64,000 bases of DNA from Flavobacteriales bacterium (GCA_022402535.1 JAKRSD010000031.1:41651-105650); one strand, 5' to 3'. Positions 54,636-63,778 are shown, counted from the first letter of the stretch. The notes: generated from the letters alone by a model not told the origin. Numbers and translations are program-made.

Positions 54636-55886
54636 TTATCTGATTTCTTTTTCGTATTCATATTCTGCTTCTAATTTTAAGATGTTAAACAACTTGTCAT
54701 ACGCTTCCAATTTTTTCATCAACAACATTTCCCACGCATCCAACAGCACAAAAAAATCGCCTGTGTTTTGCTTGAAGGCAAGTAAATTGGCTTGCAGGTT
54801 GTTTTCATAAGCGGGTATGATATTTTTTGTGTAACTCTGATATTGTGCGTTTTCGTAATTGAGCATAGTGAGTTTTTCGGCTGACATTCTTGTTGCCATC
54901 AGTTGCATGGTTTGCTTTTCCTGTTCCATGGATTGAATTTGAAAGCCGATGGATTTCGTTTCAGAACGATACATTTTTGAAGCCCAAGGCACGATGGGAA
55001 GTGTCATCATGCCCATTACTGACCATTGATTTGGCATACCGAACATCTGCATGTGTTCGGCACGAACACCAAAGTCAGGTCTTACGCCCACTTTCATTAC
55101 TTTTTGCTCCAACTTCATGGATTGAATGTATTTGTTGAGTGCGGTAATGTCGCTACGGTTTGAAACATTTGATGTGTCAGCAATGCTGAACGAATAATTA
55201 ACCGGAGCAATGAGCGTATCAATTTGAAAGATTGTGTTTACATCGCGCACCATGAGAATGTTTAAGCCGATGTTGCTTTCTGCAATTGCCCCGTCAAGCA
55301 TCAGCAACATGTTATTGAGTTCGGCTAAACGGGCTTTGGCTTTATAAATGGTTTGCAGTTGCGACTGGTTGCTGCTGAATTTTGCTTCGGATGTCGTGAT
55401 GAGCAATTGAAGTATTTCTTCACTTTCTTTCAGAATGCGTTGTTTCCTCTCCGTTACATAACGGTTATAGTACAGAATTTTCGCTTCACGCCTCAACTCG
55501 TTTTTTGTCCATTCGCTTTTTGATTTTTCAATTTCAGCCAGTGAGCTAATGTAATTTTTCTTGGCGTTCAGCTTGCTTGGATTGGGTATCATCTGTTCAA
55601 AGGAAAAAGCAATACCCGCCTGGTTCATGGGGTCGTTTTTTTCATTCAACATCATCAGGTTATATGGAAAACGCATTGCCCCTGTGGAGAATGTTGGCGG
55701 CATCCATGCTTTTGCTCCGTCTGCTTTTGATAGTATAGATTGAATATTATATTGATATGCAATTATAGAAGGATAATTGGTCTCAACTTGTTGCAGCAGC
55801 TTTTCCAATGAAATGTAAGTCGTGTCTTGTGCCTGTGTTTGATGAAAACAAAGCAACAATGCCATTATTGAAAGTATATTTTTCAT
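54636..55886 (-). CDS. TolC-family outer-membrane efflux protein (CusC-like)
   Basis: This 416-residue protein has a signal peptide (cleaved near TQAQD) and the helical duplicated pattern of TolC/CusC channels: LLQQVETNYPSIIAYQYNIQ near the N terminus and a second half with LNYENAQYQSYTKNIIPAYE. It lies three bases after cusA and four before the MerC-like gene. It should form the outer-membrane channel of the Cus pump. Confidence 0.88.
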   Translation of the reverse strand: MKNILSIMALLLCFHQTQAQDTTYISLEKLLQQVETNYPSIIAYQYNIQSILSKADGAKAWMPPTFSTGAMRFPYNLMMLNEKNDPMNQAGIAFSFEQMIPNPSKLNAKKNYISSLAEIEKSKSEWTKNELRREAKILYYNRYVTERKQRILKESEEILQLLITTSEAKFSSNQSQLQTIYKAKARLAELNNMLLMLDGAIAESNIGLNILMVRDVNTIFQIDTLIAPVNYSFSIADTSNVSNRSDITALNKYIQSMKLEQKVMKVGVRPDFGVRAEHMQMFGMPNQWSVMGMMTLPIVPWASKMYRSETKSIGFQIQSMEQEKQTMQLMATRMSAEKLTMLNYENAQYQSYTKNIIPAYENNLQANLLAFKQNTGDFFVLLDAWEMLLMKKLEAYDKLFNILKLEAEYEYEKEIR

Positions 55887-55889
55887 ATG

Positions 55890-57809
55890 CTAATCTTTTA
55901 TTTCAAGGTATTCTACTTTGCCTCGTTTTTTCAATTCATATTCTTTCACCAACTGATAAACCACAGGTAATACGATTAACACGAAAAGTGTAGAAGTAAT
56001 CAACCCGAATACAAATGGAATGGTGATGGGTTTCATGACATCGCTACCTACACCTGTTGCCAATAGAATAGGCATTAGTCCAATCATGTCAGCCATCACG
56101 GTCATTAGTTTGGGACGAACACGCATTACTGCACCCGAAAAAACAGCTCCTTTTACATCTTCCATTGAGAGTGCAGCACTTTTCTTTTCTTCTACTTTAT
56201 CACGTATAGCTTCATTCAAATAAACAAGCATCAGCACACCTGTTTCTACCGCAATGCCGAATAAGGCAATAAAACCTACGGCAACAGCTACCGAAAAATT
56301 CACATCGAAAAAATACATTGAATATACCCCCCCGATTAACGCAATGGGAATACTTGAAAGGACAATCACCATTTCCTTAACCGAATGGAAAGTGAAATAG
56401 AGGACAAAAGCAATTATCAAAAGCGTAATGGGAATGATGATTTTTAAACGGTTCTCTGCCCGAACCTTATTTTCATATTGTCCACTCCATTCAATAAAAT
56501 AGCCTTTGGGCAGCTTTTGAAAATCTGCATCAATACGTTTTTTAGCATCGCCAACTACGCTTCCCATATCCCTGCCACGCACATTGAACAAAACCGTTCC
56601 CCGCAGCATGGCATTTTCGGAATTTATCATTGGCGGACCTTCCGAAATTTCAATATCTGCAACTGCCGAAAGCGGAACCACACCATAGTTTGCTGTTTGA
56701 ATTGGGGTGCGTTTAATTTCTGAAATATCACTTCTGAAATCCTGCGCCAAACGCATGGAAACGCTGAAGCGTTGCCGACCTTCTACTGTTTGCGTCAATG
56801 GCATTCCGCCCAATGCCATTTCAATAATCATATTTACTTCTTCAATAGAAAGATTGTAGCGGGCTATTTCTTCACGATTGATTTTTATGTCGAGATATTT
56901 TCCTCCGGTCAATTGTTCTACATATAAGTCTGCAAGCCCTTCAATGCCTTGTAGCGATTTTTCAATTTGTCGGGCGATGTTGTAGATGGTGTCTAGTTCT
57001 TGTCCGTAAATTTTTATTCCGATGTCTGTCCGCACTCCGGTAGAAAGCATGTTGATACGGTTGATGATGGGCTGTGTCCAACCGCTTGTAACACCTGGTA
57101 TTTGCACCTTATCGTTTAACTCTGTGATGAGTTTTTCGGTAGTCATTCCTTTGCGCCATTCCGATTTTGGTTTCAGTAAAATAATGCTTTCAATCATGCT
57201 CATGGGTGCATTGTCGGTAGCGGTATAAGCTCTTCCTGCTTTTCCCAATACGTTTTCCACTTCGGGAACAGACATGATGAGTTTGTCCTGCACCTGCAAA
57301 ATGCGCTTGGCTTCGTTGTTGGAAACATCGGGAAGTGTAACGGGCATAAACAAAAGAGAACCTTCGTCTAACGGTGGCATAAATTCCGAACCCAAACGCA
57401 ATACAAAAGGAATGCTACCCACCACGATTAAAACAGCAATAGCAATTACCGTTTTTTTCCAATGCTGGCAAAGGCGCAAAACAGGGCTGTATATTTTTAT
57501 AAAGAAATTTGCAACGGGGTTTCTGCTTTCAGGAATGAGCTTGCCTTTCATTAAAGAACGCAACAGCATTGGGACAACAAATAATGCTATAATGGCGGAG
57601 CCAATCATAGTAAAGGTTTTTGTCCATACCAAAGGCGAAAACATTTTCTTTTCCTGCCCTTCGAGAAACAATATGGGAGAGAATGAAATGAGCGTTACCA
57701 ATATGGAAAAGAAAACGGCTCTTCCAACAGTGCGTGATGAGCGTTCAATAATTTTGATACGTTCTTCCTCGCTCAATTCTTTTGTATTTCCTATTCTTTG
57801 CTTTTCCAT
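55890..57809 (-). CDS. cusA: CusA RND pump, C-terminal part (split gene)
   Basis: This 639-residue open frame begins MEKQRIGNTKELSEEER and continues with the post-TM4 region RAVFFSILVTLISFSPILFL, FMPPLDEGSLLFMPVTLPDV and the second membrane half of a CusA/CzcA pump. It lacks the N-terminal third, which is encoded by the preceding frame; the two share one base (TAATG). A -1 shift at the T TTA AAA heptamer just upstream would fuse them into about 1064 residues, the normal pump length. It may also be made by reinitiation at TAATG, or reflect an indel. Confidence 0.85.
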   Translation of the reverse strand: MEKQRIGNTKELSEEERIKIIERSSRTVGRAVFFSILVTLISFSPILFLEGQEKKMFSPLVWTKTFTMIGSAIIALFVVPMLLRSLMKGKLIPESRNPVANFFIKIYSPVLRLCQHWKKTVIAIAVLIVVGSIPFVLRLGSEFMPPLDEGSLLFMPVTLPDVSNNEAKRILQVQDKLIMSVPEVENVLGKAGRAYTATDNAPMSMIESIILLKPKSEWRKGMTTEKLITELNDKVQIPGVTSGWTQPIINRINMLSTGVRTDIGIKIYGQELDTIYNIARQIEKSLQGIEGLADLYVEQLTGGKYLDIKINREEIARYNLSIEEVNMIIEMALGGMPLTQTVEGRQRFSVSMRLAQDFRSDISEIKRTPIQTANYGVVPLSAVADIEISEGPPMINSENAMLRGTVLFNVRGRDMGSVVGDAKKRIDADFQKLPKGYFIEWSGQYENKVRAENRLKIIIPITLLIIAFVLYFTFHSVKEMVIVLSSIPIALIGGVYSMYFFDVNFSVAVAVGFIALFGIAVETGVLMLVYLNEAIRDKVEEKKSAALSMEDVKGAVFSGAVMRVRPKLMTVMADMIGLMPILLATGVGSDVMKPITIPFVFGLITSTLFVLIVLPVVYQLVKEYELKKRGKVEYLEIKD

Positions 57810-59083
57810 TATTTGTCTGTTTTTAAAACTGCTTTTACTAAACCTTTATAAGCGTTTTCAGTCATGACAATTCCCGCATCTACCAAATCGCCAATTGCCA
57901 GCGCAATACCACCCAATGACATAATGTTGAGAGAAATGCCAAAAAGTTTTACCAACATAAATCCAATTAAAACCGATAAGGGAATAGTGATTATTGCAAC
58001 AGTTGCACTACGCACATGAAATAGAAATAGCAACACAACAAGTGCTACTACAATAATTTCTTCAATCAATGCTTCTTTTAAAGTAGCAATAGCAGCTTCA
58101 ATTAAATTGCTGCGGTCGTAAGCAATTTTAATCTTCACTCCGGGAGGCAAACCTTTTTCCACATCGCCTAACCTTTCTTTTACACGGTCAATCACTTCTT
58201 TTGCATTTTCACCATATCTGGCAACCACCACACCACCTACTACTTCGCCTTCTCCGTTCTCATCCACAATTCCTAAACGTATGTCGCTGCTCATTTGCAC
58301 ATCAGCCACATCTTTCAGTTTTATGGGAGTTGATTTGTATGCGCCAACTGAAATTTCTTCTATGTCTTTAATATCCTTAATGTAGCCCAAACCTCTAAGC
58401 ATATAACCCATGCGGTTCATTTCGTATATGCTGCCTCCCACATCGCGGTTGTTTGCTTTCAATGCGTTTGCCACATCCATTGCGGAAATGCCGTAGTAAA
58501 CCAACTTGTGCGGATTGATGCTGACCTGATATTGTTTTTGAAAGCCACCGAAAGAGGCGACTTCGCTCACGCCTTCCACATTTTGCAAAGCGAATTTTAC
58601 ATACCAGTCCTGCACGGCACGGAGTTCTCCCAAATCGTAACCATCACCTTGCAAGGAATACCAAAACACATGACCTACACCTGTTCCATCAGGACCAAGT
58701 GTTGGTGTTACGCCTTGCGGTAATGCCTGTTGCGCAAAATTCAATCGTTCTAATACACGGGTTCTTGCCCAATAAATTTCAGCATCATCATTAAAAATGA
58801 CAAAAATGAAACTCATGCCGAACATAGACGCTGCACGAATGGCTTTTACATTGGGAATACCTTGTAAATTGGAAACCAAAGGATAGGTAATTTGGTCTTC
58901 CATGATTTGCGGATTACGCCCCATCCATTCGGTATAAACAATCACCTGATTTTCGGAAAGGTCGGGAATGGCATCAACGGGCGTGGTCATCACCGAATAC
59001 ACACCACCAACTACGATTAGTAAAATACCAATCCATACAAAGAAGCGGTTGTGCGTTGACCATGAAATAATTTTTTCAATCAT
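57809..59083 (-). CDS. cusA: CusA RND pump, N-terminal part (split gene)
   Basis: This is the first 424 residues of a CusA-type heavy-metal RND pump: MIEKIISWSTHNRFFVWIG (TM1), TTPVDAIPDLSENQVIVYTE, the porter region with GPDGTGVGHVFWYSLQGDG, and the TM4 segment IAIGDLVDAGIVMTENAYKG with the proton-relay Asp. It stops at KAVLKTDK, within the loop after TM4. The true start (59083) overlaps the CopB stop by four bases (ATGA); a longer frame from 59182 lies inside the ATPase gene. The slippery heptamer lies at 57821-57827 in the correct phase for -1 frameshifting. Confidence 0.87.
   Translation of the reverse strand: MIEKIISWSTHNRFFVWIGILLIVVGGVYSVMTTPVDAIPDLSENQVIVYTEWMGRNPQIMEDQITYPLVSNLQGIPNVKAIRAASMFGMSFIFVIFNDDAEIYWARTRVLERLNFAQQALPQGVTPTLGPDGTGVGHVFWYSLQGDGYDLGELRAVQDWYVKFALQNVEGVSEVASFGGFQKQYQVSINPHKLVYYGISAMDVANALKANNRDVGGSIYEMNRMGYMLRGLGYIKDIKDIEEISVGAYKSTPIKLKDVADVQMSSDIRLGIVDENGEGEVVGGVVVARYGENAKEVIDRVKERLGDVEKGLPPGVKIKIAYDRSNLIEAAIATLKEALIEEIIVVALVVLLFLFHVRSATVAIITIPLSVLIGFMLVKLFGISLNIMSLGGIALAIGDLVDAGIVMTENAYKGLVKAVLKTDK
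57821..57827 (-). promoter_or_regulatory. candidate -1 frameshift heptamer in cusA (T TTA AAA)
   Basis: Read on the minus strand, the 0-frame codons are GTT TTA AAA ACA, so the heptamer T TTA AAA is in slippery phase. The 0-frame stop lies four codons later, and the -1 frame enters the C-terminal cusA frame with no intervening stop. Confidence 0.45.
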
Positions 59084-61098
59084 CTTAATTTCGTTTTTAA
59101 AAGTTGTGCATTTATGGCAACTACAATAGTGCTTAAACTCATAAGCACAGCACCCACTGCCGGGCTTAGCATTATGTTCCACTGATACAAAACACCTGCT
59201 GCCAATGGGATTGCAATAATGTTATAGCCCGCTGCCCACCAAAGGTTTTGTATCATTTTGTTGTAAGTGGCTTTACCAAATAAAATCAGGTTGGCAATAT
59301 CCTTGGGGTTAGAGTTCACCAAAATAATATCTGCTGTTTCTGCCGCTACATCAGTGCCTGAACCAACAGCAATACCTACATCCGCTTGGGCAAGGGCAGG
59401 GGCATCATTTACGCCATCGCCTGTCATGGCAACATATTCACCTTTCGCCTGTAACTCTTTTACTTTCTCTAATTTGTCATGCGGCAATACATTGGCTAAA
59501 AAACCGTCCATTTTCAAATCATCGCTTACCTTCTTGGCTACTTTTTCGTTGTCGCCTGTGAGCAATAAATTTTTAATTCCTGCTTCTTTGAGTATTTGAA
59601 TGGCTTCAAAAGAGCTTTCTCTTATCTGGTCTGAGAAAGTAAAATACCCCGCAACATTTTTGTCAATCAGAACATAAACAACTGTGCCTGTAAAATCATC
59701 AATCGTTTCAGCAGACTTTATGTTTTGTTCTTTCAGGTAATTCGGACCTACTACTTTAATTTCTTTTCCTTCTACAATGCCTTCCAAACCTTTACCCGGC
59801 AGATAATTGAAATTTTCTGATTTTGGAATTGCAATGTTCAATTCTTTCACCTTTCTCAACAAACCTGCTGCGATGTAATGTTCAGAATGTTGTTCAATGC
59901 CTGATGCTAAACGCAGTAATTCTTTATCATCAAATTTGGGGTTCAGCACTTTTATTTTCTGTAATTCATGTGAACCTTTTGTAAGTGTTCCGGTCTTGTC
60001 AAAAATGATGGTAGTAATCAGCCGCGCATTTTCAAAAGCTGTTCTGTTGCGGATGAGTAAACCTTTTTGTGCCGAAATGGAAGTTGAAATAGCTACCACT
60101 AAAGGCACTGCTAACCCTAATGCATGAGGGCAGGAAATAACCATTACTGTAACCATTCTTTCCAAAGCAAATACAAACGGATAGCCTAACAGCAACCAAA
60201 CTGTAAGAGTGATAACACCACCGCCCAACGCAACAAACGTCAGCACTTTTGCAGCACGGTCGGCAAAATTTTGTGTTTTTGATTTTACTTTTTGAGCATC
60301 TTCTACCAGCTTTACTACTTTGTTCAGATAGCTGTCTTTTCCTGTGCTTGTAACTTTTACAGTTAAAGAACCATTGCTGTTTACCGCCCCGCCAATCACT
60401 TTGCTGTCTTTTTCTTTTTTAACGGGTTTGCTCTCACCAGTAAGCATACTTTCATCCACATAGCTTTCTCCTTCGGTTACCATTCCATCTACCGGAACTT
60501 TTTCGCCCGGCTTCACCATTATCATGTCGCCAATTTTTAAATGGCTAACAGGCATATCGTGTATGTGTCCATTTACCAAATGATGAGCTGTAGAAGGCAT
60601 CATTTTTACGAGTAATTCCAAAGAACGGGATGCACCCATTACCGACTTCATTTCAAAGTAATGCCCGATGAGCATAATGTCTATCAGGGTTGCCATTTCC
60701 CAATAAAAGTCCATTCCCTGCAAACCAAAAGTGATAGCAACGCTGTAAGCCCATGCAACAGTTATAGCAACCCCAATCAGGGTCATCATGCCAATGGCGT
60801 TGTCTTTTACTTCGTCATACAATCCTTTGAGAAAAGGATACCCGCCATAAATGAAAATGAATGTGGAAAGAACAGCCAAAACATATTTGTCGCCCGCAAA
60901 AGATAATTCAAATCCTAACCACTGCTGTATCATGTGCGACAGGGCAAGCACAGGAATAGAAACTATGGAACATACAATAAAACGTTTCCAAAAATCAGAA
61001 ACATTATGTCCGGCATGTTTGTCGTGACCACTCTCACCATGATTAGCTTGATGCTCATGGGAGTGGTGATTTTCTATGTGATGATTTGCATGTTCCAT
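59080..61098 (-). CDS. CopB-type heavy-metal P-type ATPase
   Basis: This 672-residue P1B-type ATPase has a His-rich N terminus (repeated HHIENHHSHEHQ-like pattern), the membrane metal motif SCPHALGLAVPL (CPH, as in CopB), the phosphorylation motif FDKTGTLTKG and the hinge MTGDGVNDAPALAQAD. CPH-type pumps export copper or silver. There is no N-terminal HMA domain. Its stop overlaps cusA (ATGA), so pump and RND system are co-expressed. Confidence 0.92.
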   Translation of the reverse strand: MEHANHHIENHHSHEHQANHGESGHDKHAGHNVSDFWKRFIVCSIVSIPVLALSHMIQQWLGFELSFAGDKYVLAVLSTFIFIYGGYPFLKGLYDEVKDNAIGMMTLIGVAITVAWAYSVAITFGLQGMDFYWEMATLIDIMLIGHYFEMKSVMGASRSLELLVKMMPSTAHHLVNGHIHDMPVSHLKIGDMIMVKPGEKVPVDGMVTEGESYVDESMLTGESKPVKKEKDSKVIGGAVNSNGSLTVKVTSTGKDSYLNKVVKLVEDAQKVKSKTQNFADRAAKVLTFVALGGGVITLTVWLLLGYPFVFALERMVTVMVISCPHALGLAVPLVVAISTSISAQKGLLIRNRTAFENARLITTIIFDKTGTLTKGSHELQKIKVLNPKFDDKELLRLASGIEQHSEHYIAAGLLRKVKELNIAIPKSENFNYLPGKGLEGIVEGKEIKVVGPNYLKEQNIKSAETIDDFTGTVVYVLIDKNVAGYFTFSDQIRESSFEAIQILKEAGIKNLLLTGDNEKVAKKVSDDLKMDGFLANVLPHDKLEKVKELQAKGEYVAMTGDGVNDAPALAQADVGIAVGSGTDVAAETADIILVNSNPKDIANLILFGKATYNKMIQNLWWAAGYNIIAIPLAAGVLYQWNIMLSPAVGAVLMSLSTIVVAINAQLLKTKLR

Positions 61099-61108
61099 AA
61101 TTCAATAT

Positions 61109-61372
61109 TTAATGATTTGTGTGAGTGCTGTCGTGTTCGTGATGCTCATGCGTTCCTTCAACCTTTTCCAAATCCATGTTACATACGGGGCAAGAGCCGG
61201 GTTTGTCATACATTTTTTCGCCCTCGCATTTCATAGGGCATTGATACATGACATTGGCGGTTTGTTCGGTTGTTGTGTTTTCTTTTTTGCTTTCGGAAGT
61301 TTTGTTTCCGCAAGAGGCGAAGAACATTACTGCTGTGAGTAACATTACTGCTGTTGTGATTTTTGTTTTCAT
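61109..61372 (-). CDS. small heavy-metal-binding lipoprotein
   Basis: This 87-residue lipoprotein (lipobox FASCGNK) consists of a short linker, the metal module YQCPMKCEGEKMYDKPGSCP followed by VCNMDL, and a His-rich tail (THEHHEHDSTHTNH). The same module is fused to both adaptors in this operon. It is probably a periplasmic metal buffer or donor to the pump. It lies 10 bases before the ATPase gene. Confidence 0.85.
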   Translation of the reverse strand: MKTKITTAVMLLTAVMFFASCGNKTSESKKENTTTEQTANVMYQCPMKCEGEKMYDKPGSCPVCNMDLEKVEGTHEHHEHDSTHTNH

Positions 61373-61396
61373 TTTGATTTTGTTTTTGATTGTTAG

Positions 61397-62047
61397 TTAA
61401 TGTTTAATTGCTGTGTAGTAACTGTATGTTCCGATTTTGGTATTGATGAAGTCCACTTCCGAAACCTGCTGAAAACCTGCATCGGAAATGAATTGAGGCA
61501 TTAAGCCGTTTACATTGTCGTTGGTGGTTTTGAAACCATCGAGCAACTGCACGGTATAAAATGAAAAGCGCATCCACTTATTTTTTGCTCCGCCCCAATC
61601 GCCAATTATGAGTTTGCCATTTGGTTTGAGAACACGATGCAGTTCTTTGAGGCAATGCAACTTTGTATCTGCATCTAATTGGTGAAACACTAATGAACTG
61701 AAAACTTTGTCAAAAGAGTTATCTGCAAAAGGCAACGTGTTTCCATCGTAAAGATGAAGCGGCACTTCTACATTATGCTTCCGCAATTTGTATTCGGCAA
61801 TGGTTTTAATTTTAGTGTCAATGTCCACACCCTGCGCTAATGCTTCGGATTTTCTCTGCTTTAATAATATTAGGTTTTGAGCTGTGCCGAAACCGAACTC
61901 CAAAATACTTTCGCCTGAAAGCGGGTTAAGCCAATCAATCAGTTTTGTCCTGAACTTTTTTTCAGGCATGGTGAGTTTAATAGTGAGGTCGTAATACTCA
62001 CTCAGAAAATCGTAGCCAAGTGCGGGAATGAATTTTTTTTCGGTCAT
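61397..62047 (-). CDS. class I SAM-dependent methyltransferase
   Basis: This 216-residue protein has the SAM motif SILEFGFGTAQNLILLK, an acidic post-motif (GVDIDTKIKTI) and PFADNSFDKVFSSLVFHQLD, as in UbiE/arsenite methyltransferase-like enzymes. The arsenite-type Cys set is not seen. Its start overlaps the stop of the beta-propeller gene (ATGA). A role in metal handling is only implied by context. Confidence 0.85.
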   Translation of the reverse strand: MTEKKFIPALGYDFLSEYYDLTIKLTMPEKKFRTKLIDWLNPLSGESILEFGFGTAQNLILLKQRKSEALAQGVDIDTKIKTIAEYKLRKHNVEVPLHLYDGNTLPFADNSFDKVFSSLVFHQLDADTKLHCLKELHRVLKPNGKLIIGDWGGAKNKWMRFSFYTVQLLDGFKTTNDNVNGLMPQFISDAGFQQVSEVDFINTKIGTYSYYTAIKH

Positions 62048-63108
62048 TGTTTAATGGCTATGCCGTTTGGTTTTGTTCCTACTGAAATGGTTTTAGTTAC
62101 GGTGTGTGTAGCTACATCAATAACCGAAACTGTGTTTGCACCCTGATTGGTAACATACGCTGTGCTGCCATTTGCAGTAAATGCAATGGCATGAGCATCT
62201 GCTCCCGTGGTAATGGTGTTTTGCAAATTCCAATTTGAGCCGTCAAAGGTGTAGTAAGCAACTTTGCCGTTGGTAGCATCAGAAACCCATAACTCGCCAT
62301 TGGTTGAATTGTAGGCAGTATATCCGGGTTTAAAACCAAGATTGATGGTTGCTGTAACACTCATGGATGAAACGGTAATTTCAGAAATAGTTTGACTTGT
62401 TTCATTGTCCACATACATTTTACCGTTGCTTGCTGTCCATGCGCCAACGGGGTCTTGCCCGACTGTGAGCGTGGCATGTATCATTTTATTATTGGCATCA
62501 ATGAGCGAAACAGTTCCGTCATCGGTATTACAAGCAAAAGCCATTGAGCCATCAGAAGAAAAAGTCACTTCTGAAAGTCCTGCGCCAACATTGATAGTGT
62601 TTTTCAAAGTCCAGTCGGAAGTATTGTAAACCAATACCTGACTTTGAACGCTGTCTGACTGACCCAACCAAAGTTCTGTTCCCGTAGAATTGAAAATTGC
62701 GTTGTGTGGCATTTTGTTCAGCACAATTTCTTTGTCAATCATGCCTGTAACGGCATCAATGATTTGCACTTTCAAACCTGTAAGCGTTCCGCCATGTCCG
62801 CCATGTCCACCGCTTAAATCGGTGCTGGTAATTGCCACCGCCAATTTTGTTTTGGCAGGGTTCAAATAGATGTGGTGCGGATATGTTGCTCCGTTTAGTC
62901 CAATAGTTTCGGTAACTGTGTTGTCGGAAAGTTTGATTACGGAAATGTTATTGGAACTGCCGTTGACAATGTAGGCGGCAGGATAGTTAATGTTGAGCAT
63001 ATCCATGTCGTGGTCGTTGCCGTGGTCTTTCTTGCACGAAGAAATGCCAAGAACAAAAGCAAGAGCAGCGATAGCTACTGTTGCAAAAAATAATTTTGTG
63101 ATTTTCAT
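62044..63108 (-). CDS. YncE-like beta-propeller lipoprotein
   Basis: This protein of 354 residues is a lipoprotein (lipobox ISSCKKD) whose mature N terminus reads KKDHGNDHDMDM, a likely copper/silver ligand cluster. Seven YVTNQGANTVSVIDVAT-like repeats form a YncE/cytochrome D1-type propeller. The open frame runs 23 codons upstream, but MKITKLFFATVAI gives the proper signal. It may sense or bind metal. No heme or catalytic motif was found. Confidence 0.82.
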   Translation of the reverse strand: MKITKLFFATVAIAALAFVLGISSCKKDHGNDHDMDMLNINYPAAYIVNGSSNNISVIKLSDNTVTETIGLNGATYPHHIYLNPAKTKLAVAITSTDLSGGHGGHGGTLTGLKVQIIDAVTGMIDKEIVLNKMPHNAIFNSTGTELWLGQSDSVQSQVLVYNTSDWTLKNTINVGAGLSEVTFSSDGSMAFACNTDDGTVSLIDANNKMIHATLTVGQDPVGAWTASNGKMYVDNETSQTISEITVSSMSVTATINLGFKPGYTAYNSTNGELWVSDATNGKVAYYTFDGSNWNLQNTITTGADAHAIAFTANGSTAYVTNQGANTVSVIDVATHTVTKTISVGTKPNGIAIKQ

Positions 63109-63213
63109 TTTATTGTTTTTGATTTTGAATGATGATTGAAATTGTTGGGCTGATAAAAGCACAACAAACCGATACACTTATGAAGTGTCGGCTAAAAGTC
63201 AAAATCAGTAAAA

Positions 63214-63606
63214 TCAAATACGGAAAACGCAATGACGGATGTAAAGCGGATGCTTTAGGTCATCGGGCGGATGTGTGCTGCGGTCAAACTCAGTAGAAAG
63301 AAGCGGAGTGTGATAGTCAAAAGTTAGATTTGTTAAAATGGCAGGTTGGAAGTCTGTAAACTTTACAACATTGCAGGAAATCTGTTGTGTTTTTTGCTGT
63401 TCATCATCAAGTTTAAAAGTAGTTGTTTCGTCTTTGCAGCAGTCTTTTTTCATCTTTTTGCTGCCACATGGACACTTGTGTTTGATGTCAAATGGATTGA
63501 AGGAAACGGATGTTACTTTGCCACCGCAGTAATGAGCCGATACTGTTACCCCAATAGCGGGTATCAGGTATAGAAACATTAAAAGTATGACGGTAATTTT
63601 TTTCAT
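63214..63606 (-). CDS. HYC_CC_PP family small secreted protein
   Basis: This 130-residue protein has a signal peptide and the family pattern: AHYCGGKVTSVSF (HYC), CPCGSKKMKKDCCKDE (CC) and THPPDDLKHPLY (PP). The conserved cysteines suggest metal binding. These proteins occur near copper-type genes in Bacteroidota; function is unknown. It is the first gene of the metal operon, with a -7 box just upstream. Confidence 0.82.
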   Translation of the reverse strand: MKKITVILLMFLYLIPAIGVTVSAHYCGGKVTSVSFNPFDIKHKCPCGSKKMKKDCCKDETTTFKLDDEQQKTQQISCNVVKFTDFQPAILTNLTFDYHTPLLSTEFDRSTHPPDDLKHPLYIRHCVFRI

Positions 63607-63627
63607 TCAGTCGCTTAAACGTGATGT

Positions 63628-63635
63628 CAAAGATA
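63628..63635 (-). promoter_or_regulatory. -7 box of the metal operon promoter
   Basis: TATCTTTG on the minus strand, an exact TAnnTTTG match 21 bases upstream of the first gene. No regulator gene is present in the operon, so any metal response would depend on a factor elsewhere. Confidence 0.55.
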
Positions 63636-63710
63636 ATATTTTTTATGATAGAAAGTTCATTCTCACCCCTAAAGTTTAATTGAACCACTGCACTAAACAG
63701 AGCGTGGGCG

Positions 63711-63778
63711 GTTTGGCTCTTTTGACTTTGCCTTCGGGTTGGCTTGTGGGCAGGCAGGCAAAGGCAAATGTGCCAAAC
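63711..63778. repeat. imperfect inverted repeat (22-base arms)
   Basis: The left arm at 63711-63732 starts GTTTGGC and ends CTTTGCC; the right arm at 63757-63778 starts GGCAAAG and ends GCCAAAC. They pair at about 19 of 22 positions around a 24-base loop. It resembles in architecture, not in sequence, the inverted repeat at 51107-51218 on the other side of the metal island. Confidence 0.7.

Noticed and set aside
59084..59182. Longer N terminus for CusA starting at GTG 59182
   Set aside because: The added residues are Cys-rich shadow of the CopB C terminus; the ATG at 59083 overlaps the CopB stop and matches the family.
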